DNA of 64,000 bases from Sphagnum compactum (Eukaryota; Bryophyta; Sphagnopsida; Sphagnales). Within the stretch, counting starts at the first letter, position 1. Each line of letters starts with the position of its first letter. The position numbers and the translations under genes are program-made. Below the pieces are notes generated by a model, which saw only the letters and a program-made list of their open reading frames with translations, was not told where the DNA came from and ran no database searches. The stretch spans positions 20,760,213 through 20,824,212 of the forward strand of contig OZ234493.1 of the NCBI GenBank assembly GCA_965153455.1, given 5' to 3'. This document shows positions 35,918 through 44,788 of the stretch, piece by piece.

Positions 35918-36811
35918 TTCTTGAGGGTCATCTCCATGCCACTCATGAGTTCCACTTATGTACGTCATAAAAGAGATGTTTACAAATGTAATAAAATGGG
36001 CCTCCGCATATGTCATAAGAAGTTTCTTCAGGTTTTGACAACTGAATGTTCTTGCATTCTTTCTTGGTCTTTTATAACAAATTGAAGGATCCAAAGTCAT
36101 GGTGGTGATTGATCAAAATTCTTTAGAACCCAAAAAAGAAGAAGAAAAGCCACCATTATTTTGTTTGTACTACAATTCTGTAGTTGACTGAAATATCCCC
36201 CTTCTTACCTTGTGTGAGTGAGGCTTAAGGCGGAGCAGAGTTCCAGAGACAAAATTGACCAAACAAAAATAAAATGAAAGATGAAAAAAAAACACACACA
36301 CTCTTTTGTTGACAAAATTGCTGACACCCAATGCAACCAAATAAAAGAATTGAATTCCATAGAGACTTTCAAATGAATGACAATCGCCACATCAACGACA
36401 ATTAGCCATACTTTCCATCACTTTTGGTGGGGTGTTTGTTGCATGAGAACTCTTTCACCTCCCACTCCACTTGTTTGTTGAAGCATTGGGCGACAAACAG
36501 CCCAACAACCCATAACAAGATGTAGGAAGAATAATGTTAAAAAATCTCTTCAGCTTTAGATTTTTTTTTCTTTAAAGAAACAAATTGGATAAGTATATCT
36601 GGATTCTTATGTGCATACGTGTGCTTACGTGGTTTTGTACATCCATATGTCGAATTGGAATCAAAAAAAGCACCAAAGGTATTAAATAAGTATAAATTGT
36701 TCCCAACGTGCATGTTGTTCAACATATAAACCGACATCAGAGGTTTTCTTCCATGATTCAAAACACCAAAACCAAACCTAGTCAAAGTCAACATTGTAAT
36801 CAACACAAAGT

Positions 36812-37190
36812 TCCCAATTCAAAGATTAAAAACGTTCAAACCAATCCTTTTTCATAGAGTGACATTGTGTTAAACAAACACCCAATTCAAGTGTAACAAC
36901 ACCAAAACCACACCTACTCAAAGAGGCGCATCCTTTGCAACAAACACCCAGTTCGAGATTAATGACACCAAAACCACCCCAACTCAAAGAGAGACATCCT
37001 TTGCAACAAACACCCAAACGCCCAACTCAAGAGTAATGACACCAAAACCAACCCTACTAGATCAGGGACATCGTTTTCAACAAACACCCAACTCAAGATT
37101 AAGGACACAAAACCACCCGTACTCAAAGAAGGCTATCATTTGCAACAGAACACCCACACACCCAACTCAAGAGTAACAACACCAATGCAT
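36812..37190. repeat. Minisatellite with alternating 66/74-bp units (copy 1)
   Basis: Units start at ACACCAAAACC-type words near 36901, 36967, 37041, 37105 and 37180, so spacings alternate at about 66, 74, 64 and 75 bp. The longer units carry an extra CGCCCAACTCAAG piece. Typical text is CTCAAAGAG, CATCCTTTGCAACAAACACC, CAACTCAAGAGTAA. The same array is in the second flank copy. Confidence 0.8.
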
Positions 37191-37678
37191 GTTTTCTATG
37201 AATAAAAAACACATTCAAAGTCCAACTTGAAAGCCAGGTAAACCAGATAAATGACTAAGTAGGCTAACAAAATCCTCCACCCACAATTTAGCAAACCCAT
37301 ATGAAGCTGTATTCTACAAGAGTTGCTTAGAAAGGAAATTTTCACCCAAAAACTGAGAAAACCTGCCCTCTTAAATTCTTATCCCAAAACAGCTAACTCA
37401 CAGAGCCATGGCATGTCTGGATATCGATGAAATGGGTCACTTCACAAGAGAGTTTATGCCTTGCATACATACAATCTTTACAAACATTTGAAATTCTGGA
37501 AAGATGTAGCCACTGGGACCCTTCTCTTCTTTGTGAATAACAGGAAATGGGTTTGTTGTTCAGGCATTCGAAAACTGCATTACAGAAAGAAGATATGATT
37601 TTGACTCTCAAATCCTGAATTCTTCCACACAGAACTAACCCAACGCAAAATGATTTCCTAATCCACCACCAGCCACAC

Positions 37679-37703
37679 TAATAATAATAATAATAATAAT
37701 AAT
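37679..37703. repeat. (AAT)8 microsatellite
   Basis: Eight AAT units just downstream of the TGA pseudogene stop. The paralogous place near the intact TGA gene (61,197-61,205) has only about two or three units, so the tract expanded after the duplication or contracted in the other copy. Confidence 0.9.
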
Positions 37704-37731
37704 TTCCCTTTGTTTTCTCCAGCTTCCTTCA

Positions 37732-39000
37732 TTATCCCTTCGCTTGGGGTCGTGCAGACCACAGGGAACTTAGTGCTCGCAAACGTGCATAGTAATCAGC
37801 CACTGCAAGAAGAGCTCGCGCTGATTGACGGGTTGTGAAGATCCGAAGCATTTGTTGCAATGTCTGCTGCCGCAAATCATCCGCCTACCATTAATGCCAG
37901 GCCCGCCCCAAGCTCAACAGAGTCATTCACAGTAGAAAGAAAAGAAGGGTTCCAAAAGAGAAGAACCAAAAGAATGATCTATTTCCTTCAAAGAGAACCA
38001 TGAGCTGCAAAGGGATTGTTATATACCTACCTGTCGCACGAAAGACTCAACTGTGCCCAGTTTACCCATCGCCATCTGGCCCATGTAATTCGCTACGTTG
38101 GGTGACGAATCCACCAAGCTGCCTGCAATCGTATCTGCAAGCGATTGCTGTAAAGCTTCCATTGCTTGTGAAATCGCATCCTCTGCCTGTTGTAATGACT
38201 GTTGCAAGTTACGGATTCCGAGTAGTTGTTCCTCTGTGAGTGGCTCGACTTGTGGTATCACAATCTGCACACTCCCAAAAAAAAACCCAAAACTCATTTT
38301 GCTTTCTGAAAAAGAAAATGATATGCGTAATTTTTGTTGCAGCTACTTACAGTTGAAAAAACGAAATAGGTAGCTACTTGCTTTTCTTCCACCTCGCTTG
38401 ATGGTCAGGCTACCACATGTAAGACAAGACAAAATCTGGAGCTGGAAAAGAAAATCAGTACTAAATTATGCTTGTAATCAGCAGCATTCAACAACCATTT
38501 AAATTTACATTTCCCGTAATGCACCTTTAAGGCTTCAGAAGGTCCAAGGCCACCCATCCACATAAAGCAGCGCTCAGCTAGTGTGACCCACGTTCCTGAT
38601 ACCAGTTGGAATACATCCGTTTTAGCAGCGACAGCCTTGAGGCGGAATAAATAAATCATTATAATGTGCCGTTCCCACCTCTACGAGCAAGCGTAGCTCG
38701 TTGTCAGGTACATGGGCACGCAGTGCTGCGCGGAGCTCACACATGTACCGATGGTAGTCTTTCACCCATGTTCTACAGTCCATATCGAAAGTAGCCGCTC
38801 CTGCCCACATAACCCATCACAAAATACTTGAGATTTGTATTGCGTGCCTTGTCTGTCACCATTCATATAAGGGAAAATGTACATTTCACTAACACAACTG
38901 CCCAAAAAACACAGGAATCTTATGCAACAGATCATTAAAAAGTGAGTAACTCAAACGTACCTGGATTCAATGCGACAACAACATTCACCCCATTTGTGGC
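37732..39000 (-). pseudogene. Truncated, frameshifted TGA bZIP pseudogene
   Basis: A duplicate of the 3' half of the TGA gene at 61,245-63,568. Recognisable exons are 38800-38525, 38264-38031 and 37884-37732, with a remnant of the Gly-rich exon at about 38962-39000, where homology stops. The DOG1/TGA region is readable (CELRAALRAHVPDNELRLL, NLQQSLQQAEDAISQAM, SPNVANYMGQMAMGKLG, LRALSSLWSARP), but the bZIP exons are missing. The exon at 38525-38800 has 4 extra bases just before the GCCTCAAGGCTG text near 38640, which shifts the frame. Splice sites are still intact. The stop has moved: the C-terminus reads PQAKG instead of PRE. No promoter or start is visible, so a functional protein is unlikely. 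Confidence 0.92.
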
Positions 39001-39039
39001 TACTCAAAGAGGGACTTCTTATGACGTGTTTGGTGGCCC

Positions 39040-39600
39040 ATTTTAGTGCATTGGGTGTCAGCAATTTTGTCAACACATATGTGTTTGTGTGTGTGTGTGT
39101 TTTTTTTCATCTTTCATTTGATTTTCCTTTGGTCAATTCTGACTTTCAGTCCTGTGATTTCTCATAAAAGACAAAGAAAGAAAGCCCATGCGGTCATCAA
39201 AAACCGAAGAAACTTCTTATGACGTATGCGAAAGCCCATTTTATTGCGTATGTGAACATCTCTTTGTGACGTACTTAAGTGGAACTTGTGGGTGGCATAG
39301 AGATAACCCTCAAGAATCACACTTATCTTAATTTTGCACTTTCCATGGAAGTCTAAGTTTATTTTAAAGTTTAAATCTCATTAGGGATTTAAAAAAAATT
39401 TGGTGGCAAAATTTTGCAATTTTGTGAATTATTGTGAGAATTTCTTCAACATAAAATGTGTCTTTTCAGCCGAAAAAAATTGCCACTTTTGTGAAATCAA
39501 AAATTGAAAAGAAAACCATTGAGTCTCATACTTGAGTGACAAAGAGATGGGCCTTCTTTAAGAAGTTTGTTCATTCAAACCATGCACGTATTTTTAGTTC
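39040..39600 (-). repeat. Inverted copy of the TGA 3' flank block
   Basis: Read on the minus strand this matches 58,705-59,550, with internal deletions of about 160 bp and other small gaps. Shared text includes GACAAAATTG, CACACACAC, ATACGTCATAAGAAGTTTCT, GATTCTTGAGGG, CCCACAAGTTC, GGCTGAAAAGACAC, TGAATGAACAAACTTCTTAA and AAATACGTGCATGGTTTGAA. Part of it also matches 35,918-36,340, so the pseudogene segment is bracketed by inverted repeats. Between the exon breakpoint (39,000) and this block lies a 16-bp piece that matches the minisatellite. Confidence 0.85.
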
Positions 39601-40822
39601 ATTTTAAATTTATTTTTGATAATTTCGTTTGCAATATTTTATTAAAATTATATCACAAAGTGATGTCCAGGTACCCATAAAGTCGATAAAAGCTAGGGTG
39701 GACTCACCCTATGTTCATTGAAAACATAAGGCATAGTCAAAAACATAGGGTGAGGAGTTGACAAAAGAACAAAACATGGGGTGAAACTTGGAAATGCATT
39801 TATTTTGATGCGTTTTGAGTTTCGCCCCTCTTTTTTTTTGTTGACACATGGATTATGTGACGACAAGGAAGAGATGAATCTTTAGGGTTTGCATTGGAAG
39901 GAGTGACAAATTTTAGCATAAAAAAAAGGTAGTCATTTTTTAGCACTAAATGTGTTTAGGCTTTCGGAGAGTAGCCAACTTGGGTTTTCATCATTGTTTG
40001 TGCTTGTCTTCTTGGTGTATATGAGTGCCATAAAAGTTTATTTGAAGGGGGAGGAGGTCCAATGCTTGAAAGAGGAGGTGTTTGAAGGCAAGTGCATCAA
40101 TAGAAAAAGAGGTCACATGTTTGAAGGTCATTTGACAAGCCAAGAGGTGCATCAACAAAAGTATGTCAATCTGCATGTTTAAAGGTGCATTAGCAAAGCA
40201 TCACTCACTTGAAAAAATTGTCAATCATCAACACAACAAATGCATCAACATATTAAGCAGGTATTGTTTAAACTTGGTGGGGTTTCTTTTCTTCATGTGG
40301 TTACCAAGGTTTTGTTCACATTGTTTGCGGGGTGTTTTTTCAATGTGTCATTGCCAGGGGTTGTTTGCATATTATTGAACTAGAAACGGCATCAGTCTCC
40401 TCCGTCTCTCCTACCTAGCTTTTTGCATGTTGTTTCCAATGCAATTAATCCCATCCAATTGTTCAAGTAATTGAATAACCGTCCTTTGACCTCCACCAAG
40501 GCCAAAATAAGATCCAAACTTGTCCCAATCATCCGAGTCTTCAAATGTGTGCTCACCCAAATCATCGAACACATAGGCTCCATCAAATGGACCTTCACCT
40601 ATAAATAGAAAGTAGAAAGGGTGAAAATGAACACAAACAAGAAAAATTCCAAACAAAGCAATCGAAAAGTAAAAAAAACTTCAAAAAGAAATAAAGAGTA
40701 GAGAATCAGAAGCCAAATAATGGACATCAGAAAATTCAAAAAAAAATCTCGGTGGGTACAACAAAGGATTCGATTTTTGAATCTTACACCCCTTTATTTT
40801 TCAAATTCTTCAACGACATGAC
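39601..40822. other. Gene-free DNA
   Basis: No gene supported. Frames at 39952-40182 and 40392-40656 are short, end near each other on opposite strands and have no domain. Confidence 0.4.
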
Positions 40823-41150
40823 TATTTGGTAGCCACCAAATAGAAACCTATCTAGTGGTTGCCTAATCAAAATATAAGCTGGCCACTATATATAAGCCTC
40901 TTTGACGACCCCCTGATCAAAATATAAAATGGCAACCAAATAGGTTGATTTGGTGGCCACCATGTACAAAACTTTGATCTATCTAGTGGCCACCATGTTG
41001 ACATATTTGGTGGCCACCAAATGCAAAATATCTACAACCAACACACACAAAAAGGATAGAAAACTATCTGGTGGCCACCAGATGCAAAATATCTAACAAC
41101 CGACACACAGAAAAAGGATATAAAACTATCTAGTGGTCACCAAATGAATC
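40823..41150. repeat. Degenerate minisatellite with GGTGGCCACC palindromes
   Basis: The word TGGTGGCCACCA or close variants (TAGTGGCCACCA, TGGTAGCCACCA) recurs about eight times, often followed by AAATGCAAAATATCTA and AACACACA. GGTGGCCACC is a perfect palindrome. Two neighbouring units of about 60 bp (41012 and 41072) are almost identical. Confidence 0.7.
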
Positions 41151-42665
41151 CTACATTTTAAAATAAAACTCAGAGAAGAATCTTATCTAAATGTATTCAT
41201 AATTTAAAATATTGTACAATACTTGTTGAAGAAAACCATTAGTCATAATTTAATATAGCTTTAGGTGGGTTCAAGTCCTCGAGAAGAACTTGTTTGTTCA
41301 TCTATGTACCAATATCATCATCCTCGACATCCTCAACATCGTCCTCCTTCCCAACAATGGGCCTTTGCGATGGTTCCGCATAATAGATATCAGGTCATGG
41401 TGATACATCATTGGAAAGTAATTGCATCCTATGGTGGACCAATTTTGGCAAGTTTAGAGTCCCTTTTTTCCCTCCTTTTTGAATTCCCACCTACTTGGCC
41501 TAATAATAAAATCCCATTTGATCACATATTAATTTTAATCCTAGTCGTTCATTTGTGTTGGGAAAGTTGGGCGCCCAATTCAAATTTTTACTACTACGTG
41601 CATAGATGACACAAACATGTGGTCACCACTTTTCCTACATTTGTACACTACATGAATCTATCTAATGCACAATGGACAAGCTTTTGTCATGATTGTTGTT
41701 CTTACTAAGGTCTTCTAGCTTCGCATCTTCCAGCATTGCAAGAGGAGGTTGTCAAAGATTTTCACTATTCTTGTTGTGTAGGTATTTTATTATTGTTTTT
41801 ATTGTAGGAAACATTGTGTGTTCTTGTAAAGTCAAATAGGAAGGAAAGCATGGTCATCACGTTGGGTTTGCTGCACCATTATACAACAAAGTGTCAGAAC
41901 TAAAAGATGGTCGATCTTTATTCACAAAAGATTTTGTTGAAAAGTATGATCTATGTTGTGAAGGTTTAAGTCCCAAACACATCAAGATTCGAAGGGATTT
42001 GACTACAGAAGATGTCACAAAGGTTTTTGGTCATGTTGTGAATCAAAATGACTATAGTTATCTTCATTATGAAGACCTTGTTTTGATAGCAAAGATTGAA
42101 TCTTTGTTTATGATTGTTCATCAAACGACATGTGTTCCTACTACACGATTCATCTCATTTGGAATGGCAAGAGTCATTGTTCTAAACAGAAGTTAGGAAA
42201 AAAGATGAATTGGGCAGCGTATGTTGAATGGACGAACGTTGAACAACAAGGCACAAGTCATCCTTTCAAGCACAAAGACAAATTATTTACTTAGCGATTA
42301 TGAAGGCGGTAATAGCGAAGATGGTATGGAACACGAAGACTTTCAAATTCAAGCAATTTGAAGAGGAAAGTGCAAACCTGTTTTTCTTGAAAATATTGTG
42401 TTGTCAAGTTGTTTCTAGTTTTACAACATTTCATTTTGTTGAACTTGGGGTTGATTCTATTTATTGAAGTTGCTTGGTTGGTATAGTTTATTGAACTTAA
42501 GGTTGAGGTAACACAAAAATTTGCTTAAGACAGGTTTGCAAATTTCTTTTTTACTTACTACTACATTTCAATTTGTTAAACTTAGGGCTAGTTGAATTGA
42601 TACCCAATTGTTGGGTTGTGGTATGTTTTACAAAGCAGGTGTTCTAGAATAGCTTTTGCAATATG
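41151..42665. other. Gene-free DNA flanking the Gypsy insertion
   Basis: Two frames, 41265-41609 and 41891-42196, have no recognised domain; the second starts at GTG. They could be relics of an older repeat into which the Gypsy element inserted. I cannot support a gene. Confidence 0.35.
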
Positions 42666-42670
42666 CAAAG

Positions 42671-42826
42671 TGTCATGGCCTAGGATATTTTGGGACTAGT
42701 ATGGCTCAGGGTTATAAAAGGAGATAGTCTGGGGAACAACCCTTTAGCAGATCAACACCAGTTGATGGATCAATAAAGCTTGTCTTGTCTTGTAATTCTC
42801 CACTTGTTTGTAGTCGGTCCATAACA
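42671..42826 (+). repeat. 5' LTR (156 bp)
   Basis: Bounded by TG...CA with the target duplication immediately outside. TTATAAAAG at 42712-42720 is a good TATA box, and AATAAA at 42772-42777 is a poly(A) signal, so the U3-R-U5 order is compact. The predicted transcription start, 25-32 bp after the TATA box, falls near 42744. Confidence 0.95.
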
Positions 42827-42838
42827 GTTTGATCTACT
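42827..42838 (+). promoter_or_regulatory. Putative self-priming primer-binding site
   Basis: GTTTGATCTACT directly follows the 5' LTR. It does not begin with TGG, as a site for a tRNA 3' end would. It is complementary to AGCAGATCAAC at 42746-42756 at 9 of 11 positions. That is close to the predicted 5' end of the element's own RNA, the arrangement known from Tf1/sushi-type self-priming elements. The transcription start is only predicted from the TATA box. Confidence 0.45.
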
Positions 42839-42949
42839 CCTTCTTCTTGTTTGTTTGTTTTGTTGTTTCAGTAAGTAGCTAGAGGTATATTGGAGTGAAA
42901 CTTGGAAAGGTTATAGAAGACTATAGGACGCTTCTACTCTCAAAGTTTC

Positions 42950-43785
42950 AAAAGAAAAGGATATGTTTTGAGAGAGATCCAAGCATCTGAAGTTTCAAGT
43001 GCAAATCTGGTTTTTTGGTCATATCTCCTTTGTGTAAGCTTTTCTGGTTCTGTAACTTTGTGATCTTATAGATCATATAGGAATATATGTGTGAGAGAAA
43101 TTTCATGTCATTTGGACTTGTATTGAGAGAGATTCAAGCATCTGAAGTTTCAAGTGCAGATCTGGTTTTTTGGTCATATCTCCTTTGTGTAAGCTTTTTT
43201 GGGTCTGTAACTTTGTGATCTTATAGATCATATAGGAATATATGTGTGAGAGAAATTTCATGTCATTTGGACTTGTATTGAGAGAGATCCAAGCATCTGA
43301 AGTTTCAAATGCAGATCTGGTTTTTTGGTCATATCTCCTTTGTGTAAGCTTTTTTGGGTCTGTAACTTTGTGATCTTATAGATCATATAGGAATATATGT
43401 GTGAGAGAAGTTTCATGTCATTTGGACTTGTATTGAGAGAGATCCAAGCATCTGAAGTTTCAAGTGCAGATCTGGTTTTTTGGTCATATCTCCTTTGTGT
43501 AAGCTTTGTTGGGTCTGTAACTTTGTGATCTTATAGATCATATAGGAATATATGTGTGAGAGAAATTTCATGTCATTTGGACTTGTATTGAGAGAGATCC
43601 AAGCATCTGAAGTTTCAAGTGCAGATCTGGTTTTTTGGTCATATCTCCTTTGTTTAAGTTTCTTTCGGTCTGTAACTTTGTGATCTTATAGATCATATAG
43701 GAATATATGTGTGAGAGAAATTTCATGTCATTTGGACTTGTATTGAGAGAGATCCAAGCATCTGAAGTTTCAAGTTTGAAGATTG
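42950..43785 (+). repeat. 155-bp tandem array in the Gypsy leader
   Basis: AAGCATCTGA recurs at 42981, 43136, 43291, 43446, 43601 and 43756, exactly 155 bp apart each time, giving five full units plus ends. Units share GAGAGAGATCCAAGCATCTG, TGGTCATATCTCCTTTG and TTATAGATCATATAGGAA and differ by only a few bases. The array fills most of the space between the primer-binding site and gag. No unit has a useful open frame. Confidence 0.95.
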
Positions 43786-43813
43786 AAAGCGCAAAAGTGT
43801 GAGAACTACCACC

Positions 43814-44788
43814 ATGGACAACTCAGAATCCAACATCGATCTCACTCAAATCCTCGCCGCCCTTCAACACCTTCAACAAGAAAATGCCGTGCTTAGAGAC
43901 TCGGTGACCCGCCTACAGAATCAGCCACCACCTCCTGCCCCAGTACTTCTTGCTCTTGCAATGGCCGCCCAAGAACCCAAGATCAGTCTGCCAGAAAAGT
44001 TTGATGGAACGCGCCTCAAATTTCGAGGCTTTGTCAGCCAGGTACGCCTGATCATGCAACTACACCCCCGTCGTTATTTTGATGACACCACTCGTGTAGG
44101 ATTCGTTGGAACCCTACTCACTGGGACAGCTGCAGCATGGTTTGCTCCCATCCTGGAAACATCATCCCCTCTTCTACAAGATTTCAACGCCTTTATGGCG
44201 GAATTTGAAGCAGTATTTGGGGACAGTGATAAGGCCAGGACTTCAGCCAACAAGCTGCGTCGCCTCCAGCAAGGGACACGTTCGGCCATCGTCTACGCTT
44301 CAGAATTCAGGCAGCTTGCCTGTGACGTCAATTGGGGAGAAGCTGCCTTGATTGATCAGTTTCGCTGTGGGCTTCGTGATGATGTTCAAGATCTTTTGTT
44401 GACACTCGCAGACCCTTCTTCCTTCAGTGAAGCCATCACCCAGGCAATTCGGTGCGATAATCGTCTGTTCGAACGTCGCCAGGAAAAGAAAGTCACCTCC
44501 AATGCCCAGCTTTGGAACAGTCGGCCTATTACGCTCCCCTTAGTTCCCCAAACAACACCAGTTGCCCGACCTGCCTCTTTTGGACCTGCTCCGATGCAGA
44601 TCGACACAGCTAAGTTTAAATCTTTGACAGAAGCCGAGAAACTTCGCCGAAGGACAAACAATCTATGTCTTTACTGTGGCAACCCAGGGCATATAGCTCG
44701 TCAATGCCCTCAAAAGCTTGTCAAACTTCAGGTACAAGCTGTGGAAACTCCCCAGGAGTTGGAAAACAAGAACATCCAGTCACAGTAG
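43814..44788 (+). CDS. gag: Gypsy gag
   Basis: A 324-residue frame starting at an ATG in good context (ACCACCATGG). It is a retrotransposon gag protein: an N-terminal predicted coiled coil (residues 10-40, [19 protein letters not shown]), the capsid-like domain with [18 protein letters not shown] and [21 protein letters not shown], and one CCHC zinc knuckle ([14 protein letters not shown] at 44661-44703). It forms the cytoplasmic particle that packages element RNA. The longer frame begins at a GTG 15 bp upstream, which I do not choose. Pol follows in the -1 frame and overlaps the end of gag. Confidence 0.93.
   Translation: MDNSESNIDLTQILAALQHLQQENAVLRDSVTRLQNQPPPPAPVLLALAMAAQEPKISLPEKFDGTRLKFRGFVSQVRLIMQLHPRRYFDDTTRVGFVGTLLTGTAAAWFAPILETSSPLLQDFNAFMAEFEAVFGDSDKARTSANKLRRLQQGTRSAIVYASEFRQLACDVNWGEAALIDQFRCGLRDDVQDLLLTLADPSSFSEAITQAIRCDNRLFERRQEKKVTSNAQLWNSRPITLPLVPQTTPVARPASFGPAPMQIDTAKFKSLTEAEKLRRRTNNLCLYCGNPGHIARQCPQKLVKLQVQAVETPQELENKNIQSQ

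Larger units (their letters stand above)
35918..37731. repeat. Segmental duplication copy 1: TGA downstream flank
   Basis: This stretch matches, in the same order and orientation, the 3' flank of the intact TGA gene (about 59,125-61,240). Shared landmarks are GATTCTTGAGGGT, TACGTCATAAA, CATCACTTTTGGTGGGGTGT, CAAATTGGATAAGTAT, ATTAAATAAGTATAAATTGT, the 65-75 bp minisatellite and GAAATGGGTTTGTTG. Copy 1 lacks about 400 bp that copy 2 has at 60,745-61,150. The duplication continues without a break into the TGA pseudogene. Confidence 0.9.

Noticed and set aside
42950-43785. CRISPR-like regular repeats
   Set aside because: The units are contiguous 155-bp repeats without unique spacers, in a eukaryotic retrotransposon leader.
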